Assembly (NCBI RefSeq): GCF_902686445.1
Contig: NC_062219.1
Span: 113,523,160-113,587,159, forward strand
Direction: 5' to 3'
Source of the DNA: Sciurus carolinensis
Lineage: Eukaryota > Chordata > Mammalia > Rodentia > Sciuridae
DNA: 64,000 nt
Part shown: positions 15,871-32,439 of the stretch, in pieces
Numbering within the stretch: position 1 is the first letter of the stretch
Layout: every line of letters begins with the position of its first letter
Made by a program: the position numbers and the translations under genes
Notes under the pieces: model-generated
What the model was told of the DNA's origin: nothing
The model's database searches: none
The model's input: the letters and a program-made list of their open reading frames with translations, nothing else

Positions 15871-18518
15871 CACACACACTGAACCAAATCAAAAGGGGAA
15901 AAGGGTCCTGTAAGGAGCACGCCAGGCAAGCGGCAGCCCGGAGCAGGCCAACGCCTCAGAGAACTCCCAGCACCTGAACTTTGGAAGGACAGAGTTTACA
16001 AAGGCAAACTCCACAAAAACCACAAGGAAAGTTGAAGCACATGTAGGTCAGAAAAGACCTTGTTGAGAGAGATATTTTGATTACCTGAGAAAATAGTTTT
16101 GATTACACGTTTCAGAGTCACTTTTGTTACAGTCAGGGATGCGGGCAGATCCCACTGTGCTGTCAACACAGACACAGCTTCAGGAGGCTGAAAGGAAAAC
16201 ATTACAAGCAAGCACACAACAGAGTCAGGTCAGAACAAAATGGCGTTACTTTGGTTCTTTTCCATTTCAGCTGGACGCGCTCAGGTCTACAGTCTGTGAC
16301 TTCCGGAGGCCACCTGCAGTCCTTGGTGTGTCGGCTTCCTTGACGTCTCCGCCGGTCTCATCAGACTCCTCTGATCTACTACTGTGGAGCCTCACAGAAG
16401 GCGACCTACTCAAGGGTGAGCCATCCAGTCCCCTCTGCCACATGCTGTGGGTTAGAAGCAAGTCATAGGCTCACACACCCTCCAAGGGAGAGGACCAGAC
16501 AGCGGCAGGAACCACAGGAGGTCACCACAGAATCTGTGATAACCTTTACTCTTCAACTCTTTTGTTGAAAAGAAACACTGATTTCTTTCTGGGATTCTGA
16601 GCAGCTACCTGCTGCCATCTACCCTCAGGACCCCAGAGGCTCCCAGAGGGCAGAGACCATTGCCTCATTCACCTGTGTCCTCCTGGTCCACCTAGTGGCC
16701 CCCACCATTCTGGGCCAGCTCTGAGCCACAGGAGGCTGATATCTAGACAGAAGCGTCCTTGCTCCAGGCTGGGTTCACATTGAGGCGCACTGGAAGGAGC
16801 CTGGAGGCTGGAGAACAGGGCCCGGCTACTCCATGTCTCACTCCCTGGCTGCTGAGTCACCGTGTGGGCAGTGGTGGCTTTCTTCTGCCTTCAGCCACGG
16901 CTCCGCGGCTCCTGCACTCGCAGCCCTGACCCTTTAACCTGTTAGGCCTGAAGGCTGGCCCTCAGTGCTGCTCTCTGGGGTCACCAGAGTCCTGCTCTCT
17001 GGGGACACCACCGCTGCCTCACTTCTCTGTTCTTAGTTCCCTCATTCAAATCTCCTCAGTGACCTTTCTGAGAGTAATGTGATTGGCGGGCTCAAGCTCA
17101 ATAGAACACTGAGCGAGTGAGTGAGTGAACACAGAAGGACGGAGAAGGCTAAGACAGGTGGACGCTACCAACACCTTCTGTGGAGGAACACAGCAGGCTC
17201 ACAAGTCCTGGGCAGGCTGGGCGGGGGCGCCGTTCATCATTTCCACTAGGGGCAGAAGATAACTCACCTGCCCAGGTTTACAAAACTTTTAAGCAATGGT
17301 ACCAAAGTTTTTCTCCTCGTCACACTTTCAGCTGAGACCTTCGACTCTCCAAAGAAGGGTTGGATGGGGCTAGAGGGACCCCACAGCCCAGCCTGTCCAG
17401 TGGTGTGTCCTTCAGCCTTCCCCTTACAGCCTGTATGTCAAACCAATCCATTGAGGGCTCACTGCCTATGGGTGGGGAGGGCTGGGGAATGGAATCTCCT
17501 GAGACACAGATGTGAGTCAGAGAGGACAGCACTGGGCTCTATACCAGGGCCTCAGGAAAGAGGCGTGTACCAGGTGGCCCCGAGCGGGTGGCCGGCTGGA
17601 GAATTAGGATCAAGCAGTCAACCCAGGAAGGGAATCCAGGGCTACCCCCGGCAGCTCCACCTGCAGAATCCATCCTGGGACAGATGTCATACCGGTGGAG
17701 GAGAATCCTCCTGGCTGAACAGAACCAAGGAGAGGGAGGAAGTGGGTGGGGCAGGTACCAAGAGGCAGAAACTGGTCCAGGAAGGGACAGGAGGGGCAGC
17801 CATCTCAGGTCTGACTCATCCCCTCCAGGGGTGCCCATCCGTCCACTCTCACTGCACAGAAATAGAACAGGGCCCAAAGTCTGGTTCATTTGCCCTCTTG
17901 TCTGAGTGGAACCAAACCAGCTTCTTCAAAGGACTTCCCCGGTGGCTGCTCCACCAAGGTGAACCTCAAGGGGGCGCCCATTCTCCAGGAGAGCACAGGA
18001 GTCTCCCTCTGAAGGGAGACTCTTTTTGGGGACCCTGACCCACACCACACCACAGGTTGCATGGTCTGGAAGGGCGGAGATGATTCTTGTTCCTATCTTT
18101 GCATCTCAAGGACCGAGCCTTCAATGTCTAGGAAGAATGTCTGATTGAATAAGACTCTAGGTTTATACACAGACTGGAAACTTGCATTTATCGCTGCTTC
18201 TTCTCAAAATCCTATTAAGATGGCAATAAAAGCATTTTTCTAAAAAAGTTACAAGTCCCCAGAAACAGACAGCAGACAAAATGTTCTAAATAAAATGTTG
18301 GAAACAGAAGGCAGCTGGACAAGTGGTAGCTGTCTCATCTGAGTGGAGAAAGTTGGAATCGAAATGCTTCCAAGAGCAAGAGGTCAATGAGGTCAGTGTA
18401 AACTCCAGCCTCGTCCTGCGGCAGACTCTGGGGCTCAGAACGGGAGTACGCCAGGAGGTCCTGAAGGCTGGGATGCTGGATGTGTGGGGTAGAAATTAGG
18501 ATCACAAAGTTTGACAAG

Positions 18519-18728
18519 GAGCTGGGGATGGTGGAACACACCTGTAATCCCATCAGCTGGGGAGGCTGAGGCAGGAGGATGGCAAGTTCAAAATCAGCCT
18601 CAGCAATTTAGTGAGACCCTAAGCAAGTTAGTGAGATGCTGTCTCTAAATAAAAAATAAAAAGGGCTGGGGATTTGACTCTGTAGTTAAGCGCTCCTGGG
18701 TTCAATCCCTGGTACAAAAAAAAAAAAT
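18519..18728 (+). mobile_element. B1-dID SINE, full length
   Basis: Complete B1 half, duplicated linker ('gtgagaccctaagcaagtta'), ID half and A tail. Confidence 0.9.
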
Positions 18729-19974
18729 TTTTTTTCTTTATACAAGGGGCAATGAGTTCCCCAGATGCCCATAGGCAGCACGTCTATGAGGCATCTCTAG
18801 GGGTCAATCCCCTCCTGATCCTGGATAAAGGCTATTCTGGAGATTCGGACTAGAGAAGCCCCAGTCTGTAGACACCACCCCTACTCCTTCCCAGGCTTAG
18901 CTCCTTAAACACTGGCACCAGGCAAAAGGGATTGCCAAGTGGCCTGGTTCCAGCCAAGGATTGCCAGGCATTTGGGGAAAGCCTCAAACTTGAAAGAGAG
19001 CCCACAATGAGCAGGCAAAGGCTCGGACTCCCAGCCATCAGTGCGGCCTCTCTCTAGGGGTTCTCCCCTCCTCTCCGCCTACCATCTTCTTTTCAGAGAA
19101 AGGAGACGGGGCAGCTTGATCGAGAAAGGCATCTGGTCCCCTTCCTCACACCAGCCCAACCTCTGTATGCAAGCATTATGCTCCATTGCATACGCTGCCA
19201 TAACTATGCCCAGTGAGATGTGATTCCCAGGAACGAAACCCTGGCCTGATGGCAAATATTGACTCACACTCTGTGGGAAAAAACCTCCAATTTGTAGGCA
19301 TTTGCCAATTTTCTTTGCATGAACACTCTTGCAATGGATGATTTCATAAAGTCACTGGTCATGGAGTTGGGAAGAAGTGGGCACAATCAGCTTTCACAGG
19401 CCAACAAGAGCTGGCCCCAGCACACCATGGAGTCACCCTGGGTGGGCCATGACCTGAGGCTCGCTTGGACCTGCCTCCACTCCCCTTCTATGCCCCTTGG
19501 CCCATGAGCCTAATTAGTCTTGGACCCAGCTCTCTCTCTTCTGGACCCAGGAGAGACCTGGGATGGGGACTTCATCCCTCACCAGCAAACCACAAGTCAG
19601 AGGAGACCTCTGCATTTAGGGGAACTGGAGAGGCTCCCGAAAGATGGAGTATTCTTCCTGTGGTTCTTCCCATCCTCCAATGGCCGCTCCATCCTTGGGT
19701 AAGACAACCTCATAAAAGCAGGGGTCAACTGGTGAGTCTCTTTCTTACCTCTGGAGGGGTTGCCCGACCCTGGAGCTCTGTGGCCAGCGTGGGCTTCGCT
19801 CAGGACTCAGGCTCTGGAGAGGGGTTGGGGTAACTCTTGGGGTGATGTAACTGAGAATAAGTTCTGCCAAGACTTCAGGCCCCTGTGGACATAACCTTGC
19901 CATACCACACCCCATGGCCTCCGTTTACCAGCCCACAGCCCCCCATTCAGATGCCAAGGAAGGGAAGACCAAGC

Positions 19975-19980
19975 TTTAAT
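19975..19980 (-). terminator. Candidate polyadenylation signal (ATTAAA) of the GUCA1ANB-like gene
   Basis: ATTAAA on the minus strand, 160 bases after the stop codon at 20140. It is the second most common mammalian signal. Confidence 0.4.
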
Positions 19981-20139
19981 TGCTGCTGAGCGACCACTCT
20001 CTCCATTGTCAACAGCGGGGCATGACACGGCTGGCCTGTCCAGGTAACACTGCTCTTCCGGGAGTGAGCTGCCCTTCCCTTCTGGGACCCAGGGTCACAG
20101 GGGTGAGGGTGCAGGGCAGGGGCTTCTGCCGTCCCAGGC

Positions 20140-23883
<3,744 letters not shown>

Positions 23884-23887
23884 CCCA

Positions 23888-23998
23888 GCTTCTGGGCAAC
23901 TTAGTAAGACCCTGTCTCAAAATAAAAAATACAAAGGGCTAGGGATGTGGCTCAGTCATAGGGCACCTCTGGGTTCAATTCCCAGTACTACAAAAAAG
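23888..23998 (+). mobile_element. Truncated B1-dID SINE
   Basis: Only the end of the B1 half, the linker and the ID half remain. It starts within a few bases of the proposed GUCA1ANB-like start codon. Confidence 0.8.
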
Positions 23999-24010
23999 AA
24001 AAAGGAATAA

Positions 24011-24090
24011 AGAGGAGGAGGAGCAGGAGGGAGGGGGAGGGGAGGAGGAGGGGGGAGGAGAGGAAGGAAGGAAGGAAGGAAAGAAGGAAA
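24011..24090. repeat. Purine-rich (GGA)n/(GGAA)n simple repeat
   Basis: Almost all-purine tract of GAG and GGAA units, directly after a SINE A tail. Confidence 0.9.
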
Positions 24091-24695
24091 TGCAAATAGC
24101 AGACAGCAGTGGGTGAGGCAGCTGGTAGGCCTCCGGGGGCAGCAGCTGTGAGGAATGTGCCCTGGCTTTGCAGTTTGGAGATTGAGCTCCAGGCCTGACC
24201 CTGCCCTCACAGGTCAGGCAACTTTGGGCAAGCTGCCGGGCCTCTGAGCTTCATCTGCCTCATGGGCAAGATGGGGATGCTAAGGTTTTTAACTCCACCA
24301 GCCGGCCCCGGGTGCCATGGCAGGGGGACCGTGGAAGCACAATGCAGGCCTATGATCAGCCTCCCTGGCTTTGTGAACCCGAGGGGTGGCGGGCTCTGAG
24401 GGAGTGGTTGGGGAGGCCAGCCGTGGGCCTCGCTTCCCATGAGGCTGGACAGCACAGGGCCCTGCAGCCGACTGCCTGAACCGGATTCCACAACCCCTGC
24501 CCGATCTTTGGGCAAATTATAATCCTCTGTACCTTTATCAGTTTCCCCACTGACAAAGTGGGAATAACAAAAGAATTCATATCATAGGCTTACTGTGAGC
24601 TAGTCCGCATGAAATGCCCAGACTTCTTAAGCATTCAATAAACCTTGGTTGTTTCGTTTGGGTTTTCTTTCTTTTCTTTCTTCTTCCCTTTCTTT

Positions 24696-24811
24696 TTTTT
24701 TTTTTTATGACAGTATCTCCCGAAGTTGCCCAGGCTGGCCTCAAATTTGCAATCCTTCTGTCTCAGCCTCCCGAGTAGCTAAGATTATAGGTGTATGCCA
24801 CTGTGCTAGAC
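24696..24811 (-). mobile_element. B1 SINE monomer
   Basis: A T run, then reverse-complement B1 sequence ('cccaggctggcctcaaatttg'), with no ID half. Confidence 0.85.
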
Positions 24812-25507
24812 CTTAGCCCGTATTATTATTTATGGCAAGTTTGGCTAGGACATGAGGTAGGAAGTGTATTGGAAAAGTGTAGGAGCAGAAGGACAGAAGT
24901 GCCGGCCCTCCCCCTGTGCCCCAGGGAGACAGCAGAAGCCCCTAGGAGGAGAATCGGTGTAGGCAGTGGCCCTCGCAGCTGCACCTTTTGTGAGAGGCTG
25001 GGCTCCCAGCCACACGTGGGCCTGGCTAGGGCTTTCATTCTCCTTCCTGTCCACCAGATTTCTTGTGACCTTGGGCTGCCTGGCTGCAGTCCTATGACGT
25101 CACCCCACCTTGGACATCCTCGACCAGGGCCTTCCTTGATGGTAAACTGGAGCTTCTGGTGGTCAGGGGCTCCTGGGACTCCCAGGGACTCTTGGCATGG
25201 TGAAGCCACTGGGGCATTGCCCTAGGGGCGCATTGTGACATCCCTTTACAACACAATCCTGTCTTCCTAAGGAGACAGGGTCAGGGCTAGGACTGAGGTC
25301 TCAGGACTTGGGGGGTCTTCAACCTTGACACTGGCCCACTCTGCTATCCCCTCCTCCTACAAACCCCTAGAACCTCTGAGCCACGGGCCATGGGTGGGCA
25401 GTGGGGTAAGATCAGGTAACTCCAGAAGCCCTCGCGCCTCCGTTGTTCCCCAGCTTGTCATAAGAAATCACCGGTAGAGAGGGAATGTACCCTGCCATCT
25501 CTACGTT

Positions 25508-25603
25508 CTCCTCTTCCTCTTCTCCTTCTCTTTTTTCCCCTCCCTCCCTCCCTCCCTCCCTCCCTTCCTTCCTTCCTTCCTTCCTTTTCTTCTTTTCTCT
25601 CTC
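25508..25603. repeat. Pyrimidine tract with (CCCT)n and (CCTT)n
   Basis: About 95 bases of nearly pure pyrimidine on the plus strand. Confidence 0.95.
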
Positions 25604-25639
25604 ATCTATATACTTACCTTTCAAATAACAGCAATAGAA

Positions 25640-25705
25640 TGAACGGATGGATGGACGGATGGATGGACGGATAGATGGATGGATGAATGGACGGACGGAC
25701 AGACA
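25640..25705. repeat. (GGAT)n/(GGAC)n microsatellite
   Basis: Tetranucleotide repeat GGAT with GGAC variants, 36 bases after the pyrimidine tract. Confidence 0.93.
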
Positions 25706-26029
25706 AGAGTGGGAGTATGGCTGGGGAGATAGAAGGGCCTGGCCAGTGGGTGGTGGTGGACAGACTGACCCTCCTGATCTGTGCCCTTCCCACCTCTGAA
25801 GCCTCATCGCTTGTACCTTTTCTTCACTCTGTGCAGTGGCTTGTTTTCACACCCAGCTGTCCCTCCTCTGAGTCACTGCGTGCACTGCCTCTTCCCCTGG
25901 ACAGCTCTAACCAGGGGAGATGAAGGTAGGGCGGGTGGGTGGGCAGACGGGTGGCTGGCTGCCTGGTGAGTAGGTGGAGGCATGGTGGGTGGCTGTGGTA
26001 GAGAGGACAGATTGCAGGCCCAGGAGTTA

Positions 26030-26205
26030 GACTTGAACTTGAATCCTTGCTCCACCATTTTACTAGTGTGTAAGTTTGGGCAAACTAATTGACCTATCTC
26101 CACTTCTGTGTCCTCATCTGTTAAATGGGTAGATTAAGGTGTACCTAGTAGGGTTGGGCAAACACTCAGTGCAGTACTTGGCACAGAGCATGCCCTCCAT
26201 AAATA
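26030..26205 (+). mobile_element. MIR-like repeat
   Basis: Segments such as 'gtgtaagtttgggcaaacta' and 'tcctcatctgttaaatgggt' match the MIR consensus pattern. Confidence 0.65.
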
Positions 26206-27242
26206 TTAGCTCTCATTACAGGTGGGTGGGTAATTGGATTGATACGTGGGTGGCTGTTTGCACTTCCCTGTCCCTCACTTCAAAAGCCAGGTCCTCACTA
26301 TCTCCCTGGGGTCCCGGCTCCCCAGTTCCATACTTGGCCAGCATCTCCCAGGAGTATATCAGTATGTAGGAATGATGTGGGCTTTTCCTTGGGGTCAGTG
26401 GGGATGGTGAGGGAGGACCAGGAGGAGGCAGACAGAGCAAGCTGGTGCCACCCTGCCCTCTGCCCCACTGGCTCAGTCGGGGCCTGGCCTTATTTTTTCC
26501 TTCCTTGGCACCATGTCAGCACTGACTGTTGGTGACGGGGTGAACTTTGGGGCCCATGGGCAGGTTGGAGGTTGGGGTGCTGCTGGCTTGTGGGCTGTGC
26601 CTAGATCTCACACACTGATGGTAATGACCCCTAATTTCTGAGGAGGCTGGGAGGCTGGGCAGGGAGGAGGACTAGTCCCAGCAACCAGGACCTCCCCACA
26701 GAGCCCCTCGTCCTGGGTCCCCAAGTGCTCGGGGCCACGAGGTCTTGCATGCGGGGAGGGAAGGAGAATGGGAACCCGGTCTTCCGGGCAGAGTGTCCAG
26801 CCTTCCTGGGTCTGGGGAAAGTGGCCTCGCTCCCAGCCCTGGGCCTGGAGGGGATTTGGGAGGGAGTCCAGGAGGCTGGCAAGTTTGTGGGGAGGAAGAA
26901 CCACAACTCAGCACGTGCTTGGTCTCGGCAAAAGGGGTGAGGTGTTGGCTGGCAGCCAGGAAAGCTGGGTGACCTGAGCCAAGTCCTTCCCCCTCTCTGG
27001 GCCCCACCCCTTTTCCCTTTGTGTACCAAGAAGATGTTGTGTCCCTTCACCTTGGACCTTTGATGGTGGGTGAACTGAATTACATCCTGAGCCTTCAGGC
27101 AGGGACCTGCCGTCTGACCACAGCACTGGGACCTGCCACCAGCGTCCCAAGCCCAGACCCTCTAGCCTCAGTGGGCAGTGGCTGGGGAAATCTGCTTCAG
27201 GAAGACCCAGCCAGACAAACTATATCTGTCTTATTTCATTTA

Positions 27243-27300
27243 TAAATTGCATCTCTTCTCAGCCTTTTGGCTGAGATCAAGTGTTGTTTGTAAATTGCAT
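27243..27300 (+). pseudogene. 3'-truncated U2 snRNA retropseudogene with target-site duplication
   Basis: Bases 27251-27290 match the 5' end of U2 spliceosomal RNA with a few changes ('agccttttggctgagatc', then 'aagtgt'). The direct repeat TAAATTGCAT lies at 27243-27252 and 27291-27300. Only about 40 of about 190 U2 nucleotides are present, so it is not functional. Confidence 0.88.
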
Positions 27301-28497
27301 GGTGGTTAAGATCACGACCTGTGGGACTGGGAGTGTCACTCACTGGTGGAGTGCTCACATCCCCAGCACTGGGGGAGAAAAGGATTCTGACCTCTGGACT
27401 CACTCCACCTGGGTTCCAATCCCAGCTCTTCTCAGCTGGGTGACTTGGACAAGTTACTTAACCTCTCTGTGCCTTAATTCCTAATCTGCAAAGTAAGGAT
27501 AATAGAGTTTCCTTGAAAGTTCAGTGAGGAATGAGGCTGCCTGCTGTCTGGTGCTGCTGCTGAGTTAGGCCATGGTTACTTCTCAACTCCAGGCCACACT
27601 GATCCAACCCTGTCCCCTGGAAACTCCCTTCCGGCTTCCCTCTCCATTCCAGGCACGACCTCATTTTATTCATCATCAGATTTCCTGGAAGGCAGGACTG
27701 TGCGCCACAGCCCTTGGTGCTCAGGGGGTGTTTGGGGAAGATGAAGACAGACCTGAGGCTCAGGAGAGCCTGGAGCACAGAAAGATCCACTGCCCCCTCC
27801 CCCAACATACATAGCTCTTCCCCTCCTGTCAGCTCTGTCCCCAGGGGCAGACCAGTGGTCTTCAGAGTCTTGCCACAGCCTTGCTTTAAGAAGCCCTGGC
27901 TTTTTGAACATTTTCTCTACCTCTTCTTACCTGCTGTGTGATTTGGACAAATTACTTAATCTCTCTGATACTTACATGTTTTTGCCTTTGTCGTACCTGA
28001 AGTATAGAGAGCTGAATTGTTCACGCGCCTTGCTTGTGATGCATTATTATCGCTTGACCATGAAGGCCGCCTCCTACAGTAAAACGTCCCCTATATCTCA
28101 TCCACCAAACACCTTCCCCGCACCCCTGCCAGAGGCAAGCATTCCTTGTATTAATGACTATCTTCTTGCTCAAGTGTTCTCGCAAAATATATACTGTTGT
28201 TTTGTGTGCTGGTAGTTTCATTTACATAAGCGGTATTGTGTGTTTTAGATCTCGTTCTGTTGTTTACTTTATTACTCGGTTGGGTTCTGAAGATGTTATC
28301 CCTTCCTGCTGTTTGAAGCTCATTCCAGTTGCTGGCTGAGTATCTACTTCCTTGCTGCCGATGGCTACGCGGTCCTCTGTCCACATCTTACCCCTCTGCT
28401 CCCTGAGATGGACCCCCACGTGCCTCCAAGTCCCCATCCCAGCAAACAATGCTGCGATATCATCACATCTAGGTTCCCCCTCCCGACCCCCTCCCCC

Positions 28498-28640
28498 TTT
28501 TTTTTTTTGTTTTTGTTTTATTTGAGACAGGGTCTCACTGTGTTGCCCAGGTTGGCCTAGAGCTCCTAGATTCAAGAGAGCCTCCTGCCTCAGCCTCCCC
28601 CGTAGCTGGGATTACAAGTGTGTGCTGTAGCACTGGAATG
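28498..28640 (-). mobile_element. B1 SINE
   Basis: T-rich tail, then 'gagacagggtctcactgtg' through 'gtagctgggattacaag'. Confidence 0.85.
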
Positions 28641-28661
28641 GGGCCATCCTTTTCTCCCCAC

Positions 28662-28737
28662 TGTGGTGCTGGGGATCAAACCCAGGGCCTTGCTCATGCC
28701 AGGCAAGTGCTCTACCTCTGAGTTACGCCCTCGGACC
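28662..28737 (-). mobile_element. ID element
   Basis: Reverse complement of ID: 'gtgctggggatcaaaccc' to 'ctctacctctgagttac'. Confidence 0.85.
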
Positions 28738-29072
28738 AGAATTTGGGTTCTTACATTTTGTACTTATCTTTTTTTTTTTTTTAACAGTTTTTTAAATGTA
28801 CCTATGCACATACCCATTTCAGATTGTGGGATGTTTCGTAATAGGATATTTTTACCTACTCTTTAAGGTGACCTGGTAGGTGCCTGCCCCAGCTGTTATC
28901 CCCTCCCAAGCCCTGCCCCAGAATTTTCCTTCTTAGGGTTCTTGGCTGACTGACACTGCTCTCTTACAGCCTCTGGTGGCCTCCCCAGTCCCACCCAGAG
29001 TCAGGGCTGGGGATGGAGAGGGAGTGCTCAGGGCTGAGTGCTCACCCTGAACCAGACCCTCCTGCTGATGTG

Positions 29073-29074
<2 letters not shown>

Positions 29075-29113
<39 letters not shown>
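29075..29113. repeat. (TG)n microsatellite
   Basis: About 19 TG units directly before the next SINE. Confidence 0.97.
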
Positions 29114-29117
<4 letters not shown>

Positions 29118-29278
29118 AGTACTGGGGATTTAACCCAGGGGTGCTCTACCACTGAGCTACATCCCCAGGCCTTTTTATTTTTTATTTTGAGACAGGGTCT
29201 CTCTAGGTTGCCCAGTGTGGCCTTGAACTTGCCCTCCTCCTGCTCAGTTAGGATTACAGGCCTGCACCACAGCGTCTG
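29114..29278 (-). mobile_element. B1-dID SINE
   Basis: ID half, A/T linker and B1 half on the minus strand. Confidence 0.88.
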
Positions 29279-30502
29279 CCCTCTGCCGGTACTTGTGCTT
29301 GCTCTCTCACTCACATTGCATCACATCCCTATGTCACCAGCCCTGTTGCACACATCGACAAAGGGAGGCTCAGAGAGGAGACTATGTGGAGAGGGTCAAC
29401 TAGAGGTGTCACTGAGCCAGGATTCAAACCTAGTCTGTAGCCCAGGATCTTCCCAATGTCATGATACCATCAACAGAGCCCACGGATAAAAAGAGAGGTG
29501 CGTCTATTCCAGAACCCCCAAACATAGTGCTCCCAGCCAGGCAGACTCAGATGCCATGCCCTCAGACACCAGTTAAGTGAGTGTCCCTGGAGCTCCCTTC
29601 TCAGGAGAGGTAGGAGTGCCCACCTAACCCAGAGTGGAGCTGAAGTAGGTGCGATCGGATACTCCCAACCCCCGACACCCCAGCTCCCCTCCGCTGACCT
29701 AAGAAACCTTTCAGGAGCTGGTCTGGATGTCTCCTGTCTAGGAACAAGACGCTGGGCAAGATGGTCTGCAATTCATTATCATTTGGGCTTTGGGAAGCTG
29801 GGAATTCTGATTTTTGCTCCTAGGAGTCAGCTGCAGAGACCCAGGATGGGGTGAAGGTCCACCTGACCTTCTCCACTCAGGGTCCACTCTCCCCGCTGTG
29901 TTGGAGGAGAGACCACATAGGCATAATTGGGTCTCCGGAGAGAGCAACTTCCAGGCCCCAATGCCACCCCCTAATCCAGAACTGACCAGTAGAGTCGGCA
30001 CTCGGGGCTTACTGAGTAATCGCTGAGCAAAGGTTTAATTATGTGATTGGGCTTTTGTCTGTTATTTGACTGTTCCTCTTACCGGAGGAGCAGGTGTGTG
30101 GTGTTATTAGATGACGGGAGTCGGGCTGAGCAGTGACGGCACTTGGTGCTGAGTGGACAGAAAACTGGGCCCTGACTCTGCCCCAGGGAACCTGGCCTCA
30201 AAGGCTTCAAGGCCTGCCAAATGAAGCTGAGGGGTTGTGGGAGCTCGTCACTGCTGAACCAAGGCCTTCCTTCCAGAGACTCCCCCAAACCTGGTCAAAT
30301 GGGAAGGAACTGAGGGTGAAACGAGTGCAGTAAGGACGGGGAGAGGCCAAACATCCAGCCTCTGGTGTCCGTGAGTCACTCTGGTCCCCATTGTCCTCCA
30401 TTCCAACCGAACCTCACACCAAAGCAAGGGACCAGCTCAAGGGAGAAATGAACTAACACGTCGGGGTGTCCCCTGTTGCCAGGCCCCAAGCTGGGTTCTA
30501 TT

Positions 30503-30578
30503 TTTGTGGTGCTGGGGATTGAACTTGGGGTCTTGCCCATGCTCGGCAAACGCAGCACCTCTGGGCTTTGTCCCCGCC
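30503..30578 (-). mobile_element. ID element
   Basis: Reverse complement of ID: 'ggtgctggggattgaacttg' through 'gggctttgtcc'. Confidence 0.8.
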
Positions 30579-31339
30579 CACTTTACACCCTTATCTTATT
30601 TAATCTTCATAACAACCCCAGGAACAGTCACTGGTATTACTCCTGTGGATGAAGAAAGGACTCAGAGTATTGCCCCCTTCTTGCCTGGCAGTACTGGGCC
30701 CTCCCTTTCTTCTGAAGACGTGTCCCACAGACTAACGGTCATGCTTTCTGGTTCCACTATGAGCACGTAAGTCCTGGCTCCTGCCCTCTCCTGCTGTATG
30801 GATTAACTTTTTGATGAATCGATTAAGTGGTCTTTCTCCCCTTAGCCTTTCTTCTTCCCTCCATCCTTCATCTAGCCATTAGACAAACATCCTTAAAATA
30901 CAGCTGTTACCAGTCCCCCTTGCTTGCTCAGGATCCCCCAGAGCATCCTGGGAGGCACTGGGTCTAGGCCAGAGCCTCTCAAACATTTGTGTATGTGCCT
31001 GAATATCCTGGGGTCTTTATTAAAACGCAGCTTCTCTGTTGGGTAATCCACCAATTCATCAAGTCTCATAATGACCTTAAATTAATAACCCATTTTATAG
31101 ATGAACATGGGCTCGGAGAGGTTGCCCCAGGTCTGGGAGGGGCCTGAGATTAAACATTTCTGAGATCCCAGGTGATATAGATGCTATTGATTCATTGACC
31201 ACATTGCAGCAGGGTTCTTCTAGGCCAAACTCCCTGCCTCGTTATTTCTTCCATAGTTTTTAAATAGGAAATATATTTATATAATTGGAAATCTAAAAAA
31301 TTTTCCCAACCTTCCCCAGATGACCACTTTTAGTAGTTT

Positions 31340-31636
31340 TTTTGCTTGCTTTGGAGGTATTAGGGATTGAACTCAGAAATGCTGTACTTCTGAGCTACAT
31401 TACCAGTCCTTTCTATTTTTTATTTTATTTTTCTTGTACAAAGGATTGAACCCAGGGGCACTTAACCATTGAACCACACCCCCAGCCCTTTTTATTATTT
31501 TTTTTATTTTGAGACAGGGTCTCATAAAATTGCTTAGGGCCTCACTAAATTGCAGAGGCTGGCCTCAAACTTGCCATGCCCCTGTCTCAGCCTCCCTAGG
31601 CAATGGAATTACAGGGATGCACCACAGTACCTGGCC
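31340..31636 (-). mobile_element. Two B1-dID SINE copies, overlapping or nested
   Basis: Two ID halves in a row (31350-31410 and 31440-31490) are followed by one B1 half ending 'attacagggatgcaccac'. This fits one SINE inserted in the linker of another, or an ID duplication. Confidence 0.75.
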
Positions 31637-32385
31637 AATTTTATTAGTTTATCTTTCCAAAGTTTCTCTGTGCCAAAACAAGTAAATAAGACCAAATAAG
31701 ACTGTACATACCCTGCTCCACCTCCTACCCTTCACAAATGGCAGGACACTACTACACACATGGTTTGGTTAACACTATCAGTTCATCATGGTGATAACTG
31801 ACATAGTTGGCTGACTCATCTATTTTTAGACTTATTATTCCATGCTGTGAATGTGCCACAATTTATTTAACCAGTCACCTCTTCATGGATATTTGGTTCT
31901 TTCTGATATTTCCAGCTGCCTTTCCTAGCCCTCCATACCCTGGGCAACCTTGCTGTGACCTCCCTCCCACCCCCAATTCCATGCTCCACCATCCCAAGCC
32001 CCTGCAGACAACTCCTGCAAGCCCTTCCCAGATCCTCCAGCCCACCCTGCTCGCTCTTGTCTCTGAGCCTCTGTCCTACAGTCAGCCTCCTCCTCCTCCT
32101 CCTCCCACTCCTCAGCCACCTCCCTACCCTTCATCTTTCCATGGCTCTCTGCCTGTCTCTCCAAATAGACTGTAGCAACTGGGACTCAGGAACCGGGTCT
32201 CTCATTCCTCTGGCTTCTTCTCAACCCAGAGCTGTTCACACACAGTTGTTCTCAAGAATATCAGTTACACAGGGGAAGCTGCATATGAATGGAGCTGCCT
32301 GCCGTGACTCTGCTGGGCCTGGTGCTGAGTGGAAGAGCCCAGGAGTTACCTGGGGTGGGAGGGACCTCATGCCTCAGAAGTCTCC

Positions 32386-32439
32386 AAAAAAAAAAAAAAA
32401 AAAGAAAGAAAGAAAAGAAAAGAAAAAGAAAAAGAAAAG
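32386..32439. repeat. A-rich (GAAA)n repeat
   Basis: Poly-A passing into GAAA and GAAAA units. Confidence 0.93.

Noticed and set aside
17364..18038. 224-codon plus-strand frame
   Set aside because: Composition looks random, there are no recognisable motifs, and good splice signals or neighbours are lacking; chance frames of this length occur in GC-rich DNA.
25412..25807. Minus-strand 131-codon frame with PSIRPSIRPSIR repeats
   Set aside because: It is the translation of the GGAT microsatellite and pyrimidine tract.
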